From positions 28,905,564 through 28,969,563 of the forward strand of contig CM054177.1 in assembly GCA_028829895.1 (NCBI GenBank): a DNA stretch of 64,000 bases, written 5' to 3'. Each line of letters begins with the position of its first letter. The stretch's first letter is position 1. The notes beneath the pieces are model-generated. The model was not told the origin of the DNA. It worked only from the letters and a program-made list of their open reading frames with translations, and did not search any database. Positions 1 to 12,294 of this stretch are shown one piece after another. The position numbers and the translations under genes are program-made. This DNA is from Sinotaia quadrata. Lineage: Eukaryota; Mollusca; Gastropoda; Architaenioglossa; Viviparidae.

Positions 1-611
1 CTTATACAACCAGGTTTCCAAAACATTTGTCTGCACAAAACAAGAGAATAAAATATTTTTTGGTTGTTCTAGCAGTTAAAAGTGCTGATACAATCAAGTT
101 TGAACAAGCCTCTATCTGCGCCCTAAACAAAGTTTATAATTTCTAGTTATAATACCAATGTACATTCATTAAATTATTCCTCGTGATTTTCTATATTCAC
201 ATTTCAGAAAGCATTCATGACATGTCAAAGCATAAATCCCTAAAGGCTGGCAGAGATTCTGAGCAAATCAGTTTCTGGAGATGCGATGAAATTCGACATT
301 TAAAAAAACCCGAAGACATTTAGCTTGTCAAGTTCGTGCTCAGCTACAGGCAACAAACTGGTAGTAGGTCAAGAAAAAGTGACGTCAACGCGTGTGTCTT
401 AAAAAAAAATTATCTTGACCTCACGAAGTAAAATCATGCAAGGAATGTGCGTATCGTAAAAATCTCCAACAATAGAAAATGGTTGTAGAGTGCACAGCAA
501 CGTGGTGTAAAAAGCTCTTTTAAAATAACCATTTCATCATCATCAGAACCATAACTTACATGTCGTAGATCAAAGCCTTTGCCGGTCTGAGCCAGAGAAG
601 GGCTAGTTACA
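1..611. other. 5' flank of globin gene 1, no gene seen
   Basis: AT-rich flank upstream of the first globin. I see no exon with good splice sites. It contains one perfect CRE palindrome (listed separately) and no convincing TATA box at a useful distance from the start codon. The transcription start of the globin is not located and could lie here or outside the window. Confidence 0.4.
380..387. promoter_or_regulatory. Candidate CRE (TGACGTCA) upstream of globin 1
   Basis: A perfect 8-bp CREB/ATF palindrome about 920 bases before the globin start codon. Function is inference: one 8-mer of this kind occurs by chance roughly once per 65 kb, and others occur in this window (16137, and four in the array at 28947). 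Confidence 0.2.
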
Positions 612-1195
612 GTATAAGCTCCCATCATCCCATAGCCAAAGTACATCTTACAGAGTTACCGTCATCCCATAGCCAAAGGACACCTTACAGAGTTACCGTC
701 AAACCATAGCCTAAGGTACAACTAACCTAGTCACTTTCAGAGTTGCCATCAATCCATAGACATTGGTACCACCAAACGACTGTCACTTAGAGAGTTACTA
801 TCAATCCATAGTTAGAGGACCTGATTTCCTATCGACCCAGAGCCCCCCCAACTTCAAAGCGATTACTATCCCATAACCAAAAATACAGAACTACCATCGA
901 CTCATAATGTAATGGCCAAAGCTATCCGTGATCCATACTTAAAATACCAAAGCATTAGGTGACCCATAGTTAAAATACCAAAGCAATAGGCGACTCATAG
1001 TTAAAGTGCCAAAGCTATAAACGGCCCATAGTTAAAGATCAAAGATATAGAAGACCCATAGTTAAAATACCAGAGCTATAGGCGGACCATAGTTAAAATA
1101 CCAAAGCTATAGGCGACCCATAGTTAAAGACCAAATGAATAGAAGGCCCATAGTTAACGTACCCAAGCTATCGGCGACCCATAATTAATAGCCCA
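612..1195. repeat. Degenerate ~30-bp minisatellite
   Basis: Units built on CCATAGTTAAAATACCAAAG recur about every 30 bases. They are clear from about 900 to 1195 (9-10 copies). More diverged relatives (CCATAGCCAAAG) run from 612. It ends about 110 bases before the globin start codon, so it probably sits in the promoter or 5'UTR. Confidence 0.8.
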
Positions 1196-1307
1196 AGTTT
1201 CTAACGAAAGACTAAATGTGATCGAAAGACACGAACTGTACGTTGGACATCAGTTAGCCGTTCGCATTAACCACTCGAGTGTGTTGTCTTTCACCTGTCT
1301 CCGAGTG

Positions 1308-1462
1308 ATGGGTAACTTACAAGCAAAGACTTGCCTGGACGGGACAGGTGACAAAAAGTATCTGCACAAATACCTCACACCACAGCAAATTCAGACGGTG
1401 CAGGAAACATGGGACTTAATGAAAGAAGACCTGCCAACTCTCGGGGTGACTGTCTTCATCAG
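1308..1462 (+). CDS. Globin X-like globin 1, exon 1 (residues 1-52)
   Basis: First coding exon of a heme globin that would bind O2 or NO at heme iron. It encodes a 22-residue N-terminal extension and then helices A and B. Key residues are the conserved Trp35 (A12) in QETW and VFIR52 at the end of helix B. The start chosen is ATG 1308: it has G at -3 and +4, and the protein begins Met-Gly-Asn-Leu-Gln-Ala-Lys-Thr-Cys. The frame stays open upstream but has no in-frame ATG between 1200 and 1308; the GTG at 1218 is not a plausible eukaryotic start. Gly2 permits N-myristoylation, and Cys9 could be acylated. Vertebrate globin X is a membrane-anchored globin of this kind. The donor AG|GTGAGA at 1463 splits an Arg codon in phase 2, the ancestral B12.2 globin intron. 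A pyrimidine-rich run ending in AG at 1281-1305 could be an acceptor, so a 5'UTR intron is possible. A minimal ATG-TGA uORF lies at 1216-1221. Confidence 0.88.
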
Positions 1463-1485
1463 GTGAGAAAAGTTTATGTTTGATA

Positions 1486-1635
1486 TTAAAATGTCGAAAA
1501 GAGGCTATAGAATTTGTTCCTCGGTTAAGTTAATGCATATTATAGGGTGTCGAAAAGAGGCCAGAGAATGTGTTCTTTTGGTTAAGTTCATGCCTATTAT
1601 AAAATGTCTAAACAAGGACAGAGAAAATGTCTACT
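1486..1635. repeat. 56-bp tandem repeat, ~2.7 copies
   Basis: TGTCGAAAAGAGG followed by a GGTTAAGTT block recurs at 1492, 1548 and 1605, with divergence in the third copy. Confidence 0.75.
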
Positions 1636-1689
1636 AATTAACTAAATTATGAGCATCGATTTATATAGGTCAGCGTGGTCCAATTGCTA

Positions 1690-2060
1690 TCCAGAGTGAT
1701 GGAACTGTGTGAGAGTACAGAGTGATGGAACTGTGTGAGTGTACAGAGAGATGGAACTGTGTGAGAGTACAGAGTGATGGAACTGTGTGAGAGTACAGAG
1801 AGATGGAACTGTGTGAGAGTACAGAGTGATGGAACTGTGTGAGTGTACAGAGTGATGGAACTGTGTGTGTGAGAGAGAGTACAGAGTGATGGAACTGTGT
1901 GAATGTGTGTGTGAGAGAGAGCAGAGTGATTCTACTGTGTCTGTGAGAGAGTACAGAGTGATAGAACTGTGTGAATACAGAGTGATGGAACTGTGTGTGT
2001 GAGAGAATACAGAGTGATGGAAATGTGTGTATGAGAGAGAGTACAGAGTGATGGAAGATA
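1690..2060. repeat. ~26-bp minisatellite (AGAGTGATGGAACTGTGTGA)
   Basis: About 14 units of AGAGTGATGGAACTGTGTGA with GAGAGTAC or GTGTAC linkers. Linker length varies through GAGA/GTGT slippage. The unit lacks stop codons on the minus strand, which creates spurious open frames there. Confidence 0.85.
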
Positions 2061-2404
2061 GAATGAAGAGAAATAAAATGAAGAAAAATTGAAGATAGAT
2101 GAAAGAGGGAAGATATGAAGACTAATAGAAACAATGAGGTTCAACAAAGTCCCGGCAATGAATCTACAAAGAGTAATATCTTTAAGAAAGATAAATATGA
2201 CGAGAATAAAAGAAAGGAAGCTTTATTTATTATATTGTGTGAACAGACAGACGTTATATAGTGTTGACAGCTACGCATTATCAATATGAAGCGTGGAGAA
2301 AAACACTGGAAACAAATTTATTTTCCGTTGAATAACTACTCAATAACAGCAATGGTCGAGAAGTATATCTTGTTCCAGTCGGGGTCAATAGTGCCACGCC
2401 CACT

Positions 2405-2580
2405 TGCATGTCCTTACAATACTGTTCACTTGTTTTTCTTCTCAGTACTGTTCACTTGCTTTTCTTTACAATACTGTTTAATTACATTTCTTTACAATAC
2501 GATTCAATTACATTTTTTACAATATTGATCATTTACTTGTCTTTACAATATTGTTCACATACATCTCCGTATAATATTGC
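2405..2580. repeat. ~28-bp minisatellite, ~6 degenerate copies
   Basis: TTTACAATACTGTTCACTTG-like units spaced about 28 bases apart, with variable T-rich linkers. Confidence 0.7.
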
Positions 2581-2679
2581 TCGCGGCATTAACCAAATTC
2601 AAGACAAAACTGATCCTCAGATAACTCAAGTAGATATTGAAGGGAAAATCATTTTCATTACCCCATTACTAATAGAAAC

Positions 2680-2845
2680 TAGACCACATTAAACTAAACT
2701 AGGCCTCATTAGACCACTTTAGACTGCACTAGATCACATTAAACCACATCAGACCACATTAGACCACTTTAGACTACACTAGATCACATTAAACCACATC
2801 AGACCACATTAGACCACTTTAGACTGCACTAGATCATATTTGAGT
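2680..2845. repeat. 50-bp tandem repeat, ~3 copies
   Basis: ATTAGACCACTTTAGACT recurs at 2708, 2758 and 2808. The unit itself contains ACCACATTAGACC-like subrepeats, suggesting an older shorter period. Confidence 0.85.
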
Positions 2846-2867
2846 ACATCAGAACATTATTTCTCGT

Positions 2868-2939
<72 letters not shown>
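2868..2939. repeat. (GT)n microsatellite
   Basis: Nearly pure GT dinucleotide run with one TAT interruption. Confidence 0.97.
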
Positions 2940-2940
<1 letters not shown>

Positions 2941-3049
2941 CGCTTCTGGCTTTTGCCGCTTTCACACTTGAATGGGGAATGGAGGGGGATAAGGCTTTCT
3001 TGCTGTGTTCGTCCGTTGCAAACATATCTGGCTGGCAAAGGCAGACTCA

Positions 3050-3440
3050 AACCCGGCAATCCATTGGCTGGAGTTGTGGTAGTTGTTTTTGTCATTCCTG
3101 GCAGTGAAGTTGTTGTTGTTGTAGTCGCTCTTGATGTTAAAATGAGGGGGATGTTTTACAGAGCCTAGGCTAGTAACACACAGATCTGTACCTAGTGTGT
3201 ATATGCACCCGGGATGTCCAGCCACCCGGTCTCCTCACTGGTGGTGTTGTCATTGCTGTTTTTGTTGTTGTGGCTGTTCCGGCATCCATTGGGATGTCAA
3301 AAGGTGGGTGTTGGTGGACACTATAAATGGTCGAGCATCAGTTGGATCATGTCAGTCACTGAGTGGTTTAAAAAAGCAAACATTGCAGGTACTGTTGTTT
3401 GTAGTACTGTCATTGTTGTCGATGCTGTTGGTGGTGGTAT
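3050..3440. repeat. Dispersed repeat family B, copy 1
   Basis: Shares a diverged but clear block with 50590-51020 in the same orientation: GTTTTACAGAGCC, AGGCTAG, a CCCGGGATGT core, GTTGGATCATGTC and GAGTGGTT, all in the same order. No coding frame and no clear tRNA-like head, so it could be a SINE or a fragment of a larger element. It lies in globin intron 1. Confidence 0.65.
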
Positions 3441-3454
3441 CCGCATCGTTGTTG

Positions 3455-3553
3455 AGCGAGAGAGAAAGGGTGAGTGAGAAAGAGGGAGAGAGAAAGGAGA
3501 GAGAGGGGGGGGAGGGAGGAAAGAGAGGGAAGGAGGGAGAGAGAGAGGGAGCA
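3455..3553. repeat. Purine-rich GA/GGGA tract
   Basis: About 100 bases almost entirely of A and G on the + strand (GAGAGAG and GGGAGGAAAG types). Such homopurine tracts can adopt triplex structure; no gene. Confidence 0.85.
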
Positions 3554-3559
3554 TAGCAC

Positions 3560-4090
3560 TATGGTGAAGTCACATGTACCCACTGCCTCTATAAATTTCA
3601 GTCTCTTTGATGGCATTTCTGTTGGCAATGATCATGATTGGCAGGTCAAGTTACTCATTGAGATCATAGATCGCAAATAACATCATGATGTAATGACCTA
3701 TATCTGATGCGCTAGAAGCGTGACAGAAAACTTCTTTTCCTCACTCTCCCCGTCCCCCCCCCCCATCCATCGGCCCCCCCCCCCCCGATACAATCTTCAG
3801 CAAGAGTCATCAAACCAGAAAACACATAATGTTAGTAATATCTCACATCCAGGTCTTATCAAATGCATCTTGTGGACATATATTTTTTTTTTGTTGCTTT
3901 GGTGTTGGTTGCAATGTGTCTATAAAGACTGCCCCTCCCCCCCTGCCCCACCGAGACTGACATATAAACTGACTATACAATACCCAGTGCACTGTTGTGA
4001 TTACTACTATGGCTTGCACTTGCTAATATGATGTACTGATGTAAATGAACAAATGAACTTACCACTGTATTACCGCACGGTGCAACCACG
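3560..4090. other. Intronic stretch, no gene seen
   Basis: Unique intronic DNA with poly-C and poly-T runs (about 3757-3787 and 3884-3893). Open frames here are short and without recognisable homology. Confidence 0.5.
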
Positions 4091-4094
4091 AGGC

Positions 4095-4280
4095 ACAATC
4101 TTGTTATCTAGAGGCATTGATAAAGAGATCTGACATGCAAACTTGCTATTCTGAGGTTTTCATAGAGAGATCTGGATGGTAAATTTGCTATTGTGAGGTA
4201 TTGATACAGAGATCCGGCACGTAAACTTGCTATTCTGAGGTATTGATACAGAGATCCGGCACGTAAACTTGCTATCGCCA
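4095..4280. repeat. 42-bp minisatellite, ~4 copies
   Basis: GATCCGGCACGTAAACTTGC recurs at 4211 and 4253 with exact 42-base spacing. Two diverged copies precede it. Confidence 0.85.
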
Positions 4281-4624
4281 TGTACCTCTATACATCAATA
4301 ACGTGTGAATTTTCAAGGTATTGTCCAAATGATCTTCAGTGATGTAACCATAAAAGAAAATGGCGTTCTTGACGCTAGGAAAAGAAATCTGTAATCGAGG
4401 TTGACTATTCTTTGTTGGAAATAAACAGTTCATTATTTACAAAATAAATTATTAGAAAATATTACATGACCAAAGAGATAACTTAATAGCTTAAAATGTA
4501 GCAAATAATCAAGCAATAACTTTTGAAATAATATAAGCGATGACCTACTAAACGACCGTGTAACTCTTGAAATAAATTTAACAGTTGATTTGCACAGACA
4601 ATAACTAACTTTGCAAATCTCGGT

Positions 4625-5045
4625 AGATATCAACGATTGCAAAAAGATCTCTACCAATTACTAACAGTTATCTCTATCAATTATTAACAGATCTATAGTA
4701 ATCTATACCAATGACTAAAAACTGTATAACAATACCTATTAATAACAATTGCGTAATGATCTCTACCAGTTATTAACAGCTCAATAATAAATATAATCTA
4801 CCAATAACTAACAGTTGCATAATGATCTCTACCAATAACTAATAGTTGCATAATGATCTCTACCAATTACTAACAGCTATTTAATGATCGCTACCAATTA
4901 CTAAAAGCTATTTAATGATCTCTACCAATAACTAACACCTGTATAATGATCTCTACCAATAACTAACAGTTGCATAATAATATCTACCAATAACTAACAG
5001 TTGCATAATGATCTCTACCAATAACTAACAGCTATATAAAGATCA
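4625..5045. repeat. ~31-bp minisatellite, ~12 copies
   Basis: Units of GATCTCTACCAATAACTAAC plus GTTGCATAAT, imperfect at the left edge and cleaner to the right. Confidence 0.85.
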
Positions 5046-5194
5046 CAACCGTGCAAAGATCTCTACGGACAACTGAAACTATAAACAAATTTATACTAAT
5101 TGCTGACATATGTTTTTAAAGATTCATACCATTAACTGAAAATGTATAATATTTATTCTGACTTTGCAATGCACGCACACATCAATGGGAGACT

Positions 5195-5520
5195 GGTAGA
5201 TATTCTTGTACAAGTTTCAATGACCGGTAGAGATATGTGTACTTTGCTAGTGCCTAGTAGATATTCTTGTACAAGTTTCAATGACTGGTAGAGATATGTG
5301 TACTTTTGCTAGTGCCTAGTAGATATTCTTGTACAAGTTTCAATGACTGGTAGATATTTGTGTACTTTTGCTAGTGCCTAGTAGATATTCTTGTACAAGT
5401 TTCAATGACCGGTAGAGATATGTGTACTTTTGCTAGTGCCTAGTAGATATTCTTGTACAAGTTTCAATGACTGGTAGAGATTTGTGTACTTTTGCTAGTG
5501 CCTAGTAGATATCTTTGTAC
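5195..5520. repeat. 62-bp minisatellite, 5 copies
   Basis: TATTCTTGTACAAGTTTCAA recurs at 5201, 5262, 5324, 5386 and 5448. Copies are nearly identical. The unit carries the perfect palindrome CTTGTACAAG. Confidence 0.92.
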
Positions 5521-6911
5521 AGTCGTTAGTGCATGTTTGTGCTAATACAATGTAACGTTGCAGTAAGTGGACAATCGTCCCAAATTAAAGATTTCATCAG
5601 CGAAGTGTTAGGCAAAAACTCCGTACAGACAAAACCCTCCTAGGATAAAATGGGATACTTAGCAACAGATGGAAAGAAAAAGAAAGCAAAAGAAAGAAGA
5701 GCCTTCTATGATGCCGACGGCTGTTGTCAACTGCTTAGACTTGGCTGGCTTCCCTGCTTCTTCTTTTATGATTTCAAATGAAAAAAAATTATAATTCGAA
5801 AACACGCACACACATACACAAGCGCGCGTAAGAACATAAAAGTAAACTAAAAATCAAAATTAAAACAAATAATGTTAGCTTAATTTTTTTTAAATTGACA
5901 CTTTTCTTACTTAGACTGTAAGCATGGCATTTTAAAATGCCTAAGTCGGGCCAAAGAAGATTTTTATGTTAGTGTTAAACTGAATATAAAATATAAGCAC
6001 TAATTCTCTGTCTGTTTATTGTCTGTCCCAAGCTATAACTTCGTATCCCGACGCTCAAACGACATATACATTTAATTTGCAAGTAATTATTGCAAAGGAA
6101 GACTTTTCTCCCAGCACGAGCGAGCCTCTATTTCAATTATTTTGTCTTTTCAAGACGGAAAAAACTGCAGCCAGAGGAAAGGCAAGGAGCACTACGTGTC
6201 TGTTCTGAGGCTGGCATTTTGATGAGTTAGCTGATAGTTAATGTGTAACTGTCAGGAATTCACACAGTTTTCCTTTCAAAAACTTCTTTGACCAGAGTTA
6301 ACTCCCGCTCACAAAATACCTTGGGCGGTATCGGCTGTTGAATGCAAAACTCAATTCAAGGGAGATAATTGACTTTCGGTTTCCAGAATTCCAGTGTTTT
6401 CATTTCCTATGTAAATTTCTACTTAAGTTAGTCCAACTTCTCCTGTGCTATGAATGACAGTTGCCACTCGTCTTAAAGCTTGTGTGAAGAATTGGAGAGT
6501 TCTATTTTTAGAATTAAAGTCACACACAGTTAAAGGTATCGCAATCACTAGTACGCCAAAGACGAAACTAAGCAGAGCTAGCTGTAGCAAACCTTAAGCC
6601 GCGGGCCGGACTAAATGACGAAGTGGGTAAAACAGTTAACGTTACGCTGAGTGCAATTCTGTCATTCTAGCATATAATATCTATTGTCGTTTTGTTTGCA
6701 ACAGCATTTAGCTGAGACTGGACGTTTTTATATATTTTATCGACTTTGCTTTTCATTATAGCAGTCCTAAATTGTCTGTGACTTAAATACTTAAATGAGA
6801 CATTCCTTTATTTTCATTACCTCAGTCTGTAGTGGTTTGTGGCTTAAATATTTAACATACCACATCCTTTGTTTTCCTTTACTAATCTTTAATGTGTTTC
6901 ATTTTATTAAA
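5521..6911. other. Intronic unique DNA, no gene seen
   Basis: About 1.4 kb of AT-rich unique intronic sequence with no long open frame and no tandem repeat. AAGGGAGATAA-like text near 6360 is of a kind common in molluscan interspersed DNA. I cannot assign a function. Confidence 0.5.
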
Positions 6912-7252
<341 letters not shown>

Positions 7253-7934
7253 GAACGTCACACTGGAAAAGTCTACATTGAGTGATACAGGTGTATCTAT
7301 CAAATAAATTATATTCATCATGTATAGTAATACGTTCGATTTAATTTCGTGTCGTAATTTTGCAGAACAAAACTGGTGTAGTTCTTATTCGTCAGTATGT
7401 TTCTTGTTAACACTTCACTGCATTTTCTATATTTCGAATGAAAAGAAAATACATTAAATATGAAAATGTTCATATTTTCTCTTAAAATGTCCTCATTATC
7501 AACGTAAGAAGGACGGCTTTTAAAATGAAAGAAAGAAAGAAACGCACTGTATTTGTTTGTTTTTCGTGACGTATGTCTTTCAAGCTTAGGTTTAAAGACA
7601 TTGTTGGAAATGCAGTTTTAAAATGAAATCCATTATGCATACATTTAGACACGAAGAGTGACAAGAGAAATGATAGAAATTGTGCAAGAATTACACAGTT
7701 ACTCACAGGCAGACATAACATAAGATATGGCGATATAGTTTCCAGAGAAGTACAGTCACACAGTCACGCAGTCATACGATCTAAAGTAATATGAAAATTT
7801 TGAATAAATTCGGAATTCTGGAAAATGTACAACTAAACGTGACATCAGGGATTATGATGTCGACACGACCGGATATGGCGTCAAGGGGCATGCGGGTATA
7901 CAATCAGGTACACTTAATTTTATTTTTATTTGGA
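7253..7934. other. Intronic unique DNA, no gene seen
   Basis: AT-rich unique stretch. Short open frames on both strands show no recognisable motif. Confidence 0.45.
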
Positions 7935-8105
7935 TATACTTGTACCATTGGTAAACTGGCAGTAATAGTCTGAAGTGAAAGGTAAAACTTGTACCAGTGG
8001 TAAACTGGCAGTAATAGTCTGAAGTGAAAGGTAAAACTTGTACCATTGGTAAACTGGCAGTAATAGTCTGAAGCGAAAGGTAAAACTTGAAGCAGTGGTA
8101 AAGTG
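7935..8105. repeat. 49-bp minisatellite, ~3.5 copies
   Basis: GTAAACTGGCAGTAATAGTC recurs at 7951, 8000 and 8049, with a diverged fourth at 8098. Confidence 0.9.
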
Positions 8106-8984
8106 GCACTTCCTATTCAGTATTCTATAGAATGGCTTTTGTAACTCTCTTCTTTTAAAGACGAAAAGCGTGGCAGACCTTCACAGACAGGAACAGGGAG
8201 TGACAATGAATATACTACACTAGCTTCGAATGCAAGTGTCTCGGGTTTAATCAAACAGGTCGGAACGAAAAACTTAATGACTCTTATGATGTAAGTGGTG
8301 GGTTTAGTGACGAGTCCGTCTGATGGGACGATAAATGAGAGTCTTGTGCTGCAAGCCGCACACATTAAAGATCCCTTGGCAGTTGAAAATCGAAATATAA
8401 TGTAGTTAGAATGCTGCACGGGCAAAATTGTACTTCAATCACACTTACCCTCAAATTCATTAAAACCTTCAGTCTTCTAATGGATTACTTTGTTCCCATA
8501 TTCAGACCATAAATCTTTCTCTCAGCGCATGCGCAAATCTGCAGAATGAGACTAAGATAGACAGTGATGAGATTCAAATCAAACGAACAAATAAATTCAG
8601 GCACATGAGTGCGCGCACCGACGCCAAGTACTAATTAAGTACATGTGTATTTTTAAAATCCGTTTAACGCCTGATTAAAGAAGAGATGTAATATACGCAA
8701 GAGCTAGCTGATGAGGTGGCTGGTAGGGGGTGCACAATCAGTTCTGTACCCACACTGCAGGTTAAACCGTATAGTTTAATAAGTACATTACGGACAGAAT
8801 TTCTTTGTAGTCAAACTTCACAAAACCTGCTTATTGCAAGAATAAATAATAAAATATCAACTCATCTTTAATCGTATTTCCTTCATTATAGCAAAATTCA
8901 TCAATAAGTTCTCCCACTCAGCACCAGCCCCACGCTACCCCCAGCTAGAGTGCTCTATGATGATAACCTGTGATGTTAACCAGT
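8106..8984. other. Intronic unique DNA, no gene seen
   Basis: No repeat array and no credible coding exon. The 102-codon minus-strand frame at 8117-8425 has no recognisable domain and no splice or start context that sets it apart from background. Confidence 0.45.
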
Positions 8985-9395
8985 CAAGGAGTACTTCAAA
9001 TTTGTACCGTTTTGACTGACTACTTAACGCTCAGTTACAAATAAGCAATGTTTGTACCGTTTTGACTGACTTCGTAACGCTCAGTTGCAAATAAGCAATG
9101 TTTGTAAGGTCTTAGACTGACTATGCAACGCTTAGTTGCAAATAAGCAATGTTTGTAAGGTCTTAGACTACGCAACGCTCAGTTGTAAATAAGCAATGTT
9201 TGTAAGGTCTTAGACTGACAACGCAACGCTCAGTTGCAAATAAGCAATGTTTGTAAGGTCTTAGACTGACTACGCAACGCTCAGTTGCAAATAAGCAATG
9301 TTTGTAAGGTCTTAGACTGACTACGCAACGCTCAGTTGCAAATAAACAATGTTTGTAAGGTCTTAGACTGACTACGCAACGCTCAGTTCTGAAAG
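8985..9395. repeat. 50-51-bp minisatellite, 8 copies
   Basis: CTCAGTTGCAAATAAGCAAT recurs every 50-51 bases from 9030 to 9382; one copy is 47 bases. Because 51 is a multiple of three, a false frame reading FATERCVVSLRPYKHCL repeats opens on the minus strand. Confidence 0.92.
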
Positions 9396-9665
9396 AGCAC
9401 TGACTACTGCCGCAAATTAAAGTTGATGACAGCTCTTTATTCTTGTGACTACTTGCTGTTGCTGAGAATATATTTTTAAACACACACACACACGTAAACA
9501 CATACTCGCACATTAATTGTAGTTTCTTGAAACTTCATGTGAAAAGAAACAGTTTATTTCTCTCTGGAGTCAGCAGTGCATGCTTGCACGCATTAATGCG
9601 TTTCTCAGGAGGAACGTTTTCCATGTCAAACTGTCATAACACTAAGTCCCATTGACCCCCGCAAA

Positions 9666-9835
9666 ATAATTATTGATAAGCATACATAGTGACATCGCTA
9701 TGCACACATTAGTAATATTGATAAGCATACATAGTGACATCGCTATGCACACATTAGTAATATTGATAAGCATACATAGTGACATCGCTATGCATACATT
9801 AGTAATATTGATAAGAACGCATCAGTACCATCGAT
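9666..9835. repeat. 45-bp minisatellite, ~3.5 copies
   Basis: TATTGATAAGCATACATAGT recurs at 9671, 9716 and 9761, with a degenerate last copy. Confidence 0.92.
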
Positions 9836-9997
9836 GACCACGCACTTCTAATAGTGTTAACAAATAATTTTAAACACACCACAATAACAGATGAAGGATG
9901 CGCTAATAATATGGCTAATAAAGCACTAGCACACGCGAGAGACACGCACTAGAAACAGAAAACCACAAAGAAATAAAATACATAGCAAACACCACGG

Positions 9998-10310
9998 CCA
10001 AACCTTATAGTAACATGGCCAACCTTTAGAAAGTAAAATGGCCAAACTTTTAATAGTAACATGGCCAACTTTTAGAAAGTAATATGGCCAAACTTTTAAT
10101 AGTAACATGGCCAACCTTTAGAAAGTAATATGGCCAAACTTTTAATAGTAACATGGCCAACCTTTAGAAAGTAATATGGCCAAACTTTTAATAGTAACAT
10201 GGCCAACCTTTAGAAAGTAATATGGCCAAACTTTTAATAGTAACATGGCCAACCTTTAGAAAGTAATATGGCCAAACTTTTAATAGTAACATGGCCAACC
10301 CTCTAAAAGG
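9998..10310. repeat. 46-bp array: dimer of a 23-bp unit
   Basis: About six 46-base units, each made of two related 23-mers: GTAATATGGCCAAACTTTTA and GTAACATGGCCAACCTTTAG types. It runs into the monomeric 23-bp array that follows, so this is a higher-order repeat. Confidence 0.9.
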
Positions 10311-11032
10311 AACATAGTCTAAGTGCTAATATTAGCATGGCCAACATTCTATACAAACATGACCACTCTTCTAATAGCAACATGTTCACTCTTCTAATAG
10401 CAACATGTTCACTCTTCTAATAGCAACATGTTCACTCTTCTAATAGCAACATGTTCACTCTTCTAATAGCAACATGGTCACTTTTCTATAGCAACATGGT
10501 CACTTTTCTACAGCAACATGTTCACTCTTCTAATAGCAACATGTTCACTCTTCTAATAGCAACATGTTCACTCTTCTAATAGCAACATGTTCACTCTTCT
10601 AATAGCAACATGGTCACTTTTCTATAACAACATGGTCACTTTTCTACAGCAACATGTTCACTCTTCTAATAGCAACATGTTCACTCTTCTAATAGCAACT
10701 TGGTCACTTTTCTATAGCAACATGTTCACTCTTCTAATAGCAACATGTTCACTCTTCTAATAGCAACTTGGTCACTTTTCTACAGCAACATGTTCACTCT
10801 TCTAATAGCAACATGGTCACCTTTCTATAGCAACATGGCCACTCTTCCAATAGCAATATGGCCACTTTACTATACCAACATGGCCACTCTTCCAATAGAA
10901 ACATGGCCACTCTTCCAATAGCAACATGGCCACTCTTCCAATAGCAACAAGGCCAATCTTCTATAGCATCATGGCCAATCTTATAATAGCAATTTGACCA
11001 CTCCTCTAACAGCAACATGGTCAACAGATTAG
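10311..11032. repeat. 23-bp minisatellite, ~30 copies
   Basis: GCAACATGTTCACTCTTCTA units at exact 23-base spacing. Sub-blocks use GGTCACTTTTCTATA or GGCCACTCTTCCAAT variants. It shares the AACATGG core and the period with the preceding 46-bp array. Confidence 0.93.
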
Positions 11033-11039
11033 TGATGTA

Positions 11040-11595
11040 TTGAGTGGATCATGCTTGAACCAGAGATTCCACCTCACATAGTATACTAAGTCATGACTTG
11101 AATCATAACTTTAACCTCACATGGTGTACTAAGTCATGACTTGAATCATAACTTTAACCTCACATGGTGTACTAAGTCATGACTTGAATCATAACTTTAA
11201 CCTCACATGGTATACTAAGTCATACTTGAATCATAACTTTAACCTCACATGGTATACTAAGTCATGACTTGAATCATAACTTTAACCTCACATGGTATAC
11301 TAAGTCATACTTGAATCATAACTTCAACCCCTCATGGTGTACTAAGTCATGACTTGAATCATAACTTTAACCTCACATGGTATACTAAGTCATACTTGAA
11401 TCATAACTTCAACCCCTCATGGTGTACTAAGTCATGGCTTGAAGCATAATCTCAACCTCTCGTGGTGCACTAAGTCAAGATTTGAACCATAATCTTAACC
11501 TCTCTTGATGTACTAAGTCAAGATTTGAACCATAGATGTCAACCGCTCTTGGTGTACTAAGTCAAGATTTGAACCATAGATGTCACATCTCATGT
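11040..11595. repeat. 43-bp minisatellite, ~12 copies
   Basis: AATCATAACTTTAACCTCAC with ACTAAGTCATGACTTG, spaced 42-43 bases. Copies degrade toward the right edge. Confidence 0.92.
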
Positions 11596-12294
11596 GTAAT
11601 ATCATACCAGTGTGGCCAGTACAGTGCATATGACACATTGGCCTTGAAAATTAAGCGTCTTTTTTTGGTGATTATACCGAACTCTGTGGCAGCACAATAA
11701 CGTGCAACGTAACAGAACTGTCACACAATGGACCTATGTAGCCCACACCGACCCTCCTTTAAAAAAATAGACTACATTCACTACAATCAAACCTAACTCT
11801 AGGATAGTTGACCCTTACCCCCAGGCCAGAAAATACCCGAGCTGTAACTCACTTTAAGTGAACCATTCAGAGCGCAGCTCAACTGTGCACAATGGATGTA
11901 CCAGAAACCTACCTATTTTTCTGCAGTCCAACACGTTTGACCTTGAAGGCAATATGTATTTTGGCTCCCAGCATTATTAAGCTATAAAAAAACAACAACT
12001 AATATTCCTTATTGCCAGTTACCAACGCAGCAGGAAACCTTCCTCTGTATACATTACTGCTGAAGGAATGTGGTTTTGCTTGCATAACTAAATTTTATAT
12101 CCATGTTATTTTTAACCTTAATTAGTATTTGCTAAACATTTTGCCTCTTTTCAGGATGAAAGCACGTAAGTGGCAAGGTACAGAAAGACAATACTGTTCG
12201 TCAAAGTCCAGTGTTCTAAAAACGGACAGAAAATCTGACAATAGGAACAGAGCTACTAAGGGATTCCGCGAGAAGATCAATAGCTTATCGATAC
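11596..12294. other. Intronic unique DNA, no gene seen
   Basis: No tandem array. The open frames on both strands around 12122-12338 overlap each other and show no domain. Confidence 0.45.

Noticed and set aside
434..646. 70-codon minus-strand frame upstream of globin 1
   Set aside because: Background-length frame with no recognisable domain; it overlaps the start of the CCATAGCCAAAG repeats.
1218..1307. N-terminal extension of globin 1 starting at GTG 1218
   Set aside because: GTG is not a usual eukaryotic start. ATG 1308 has better context and yields a globin X-like Met-Gly N-terminus.
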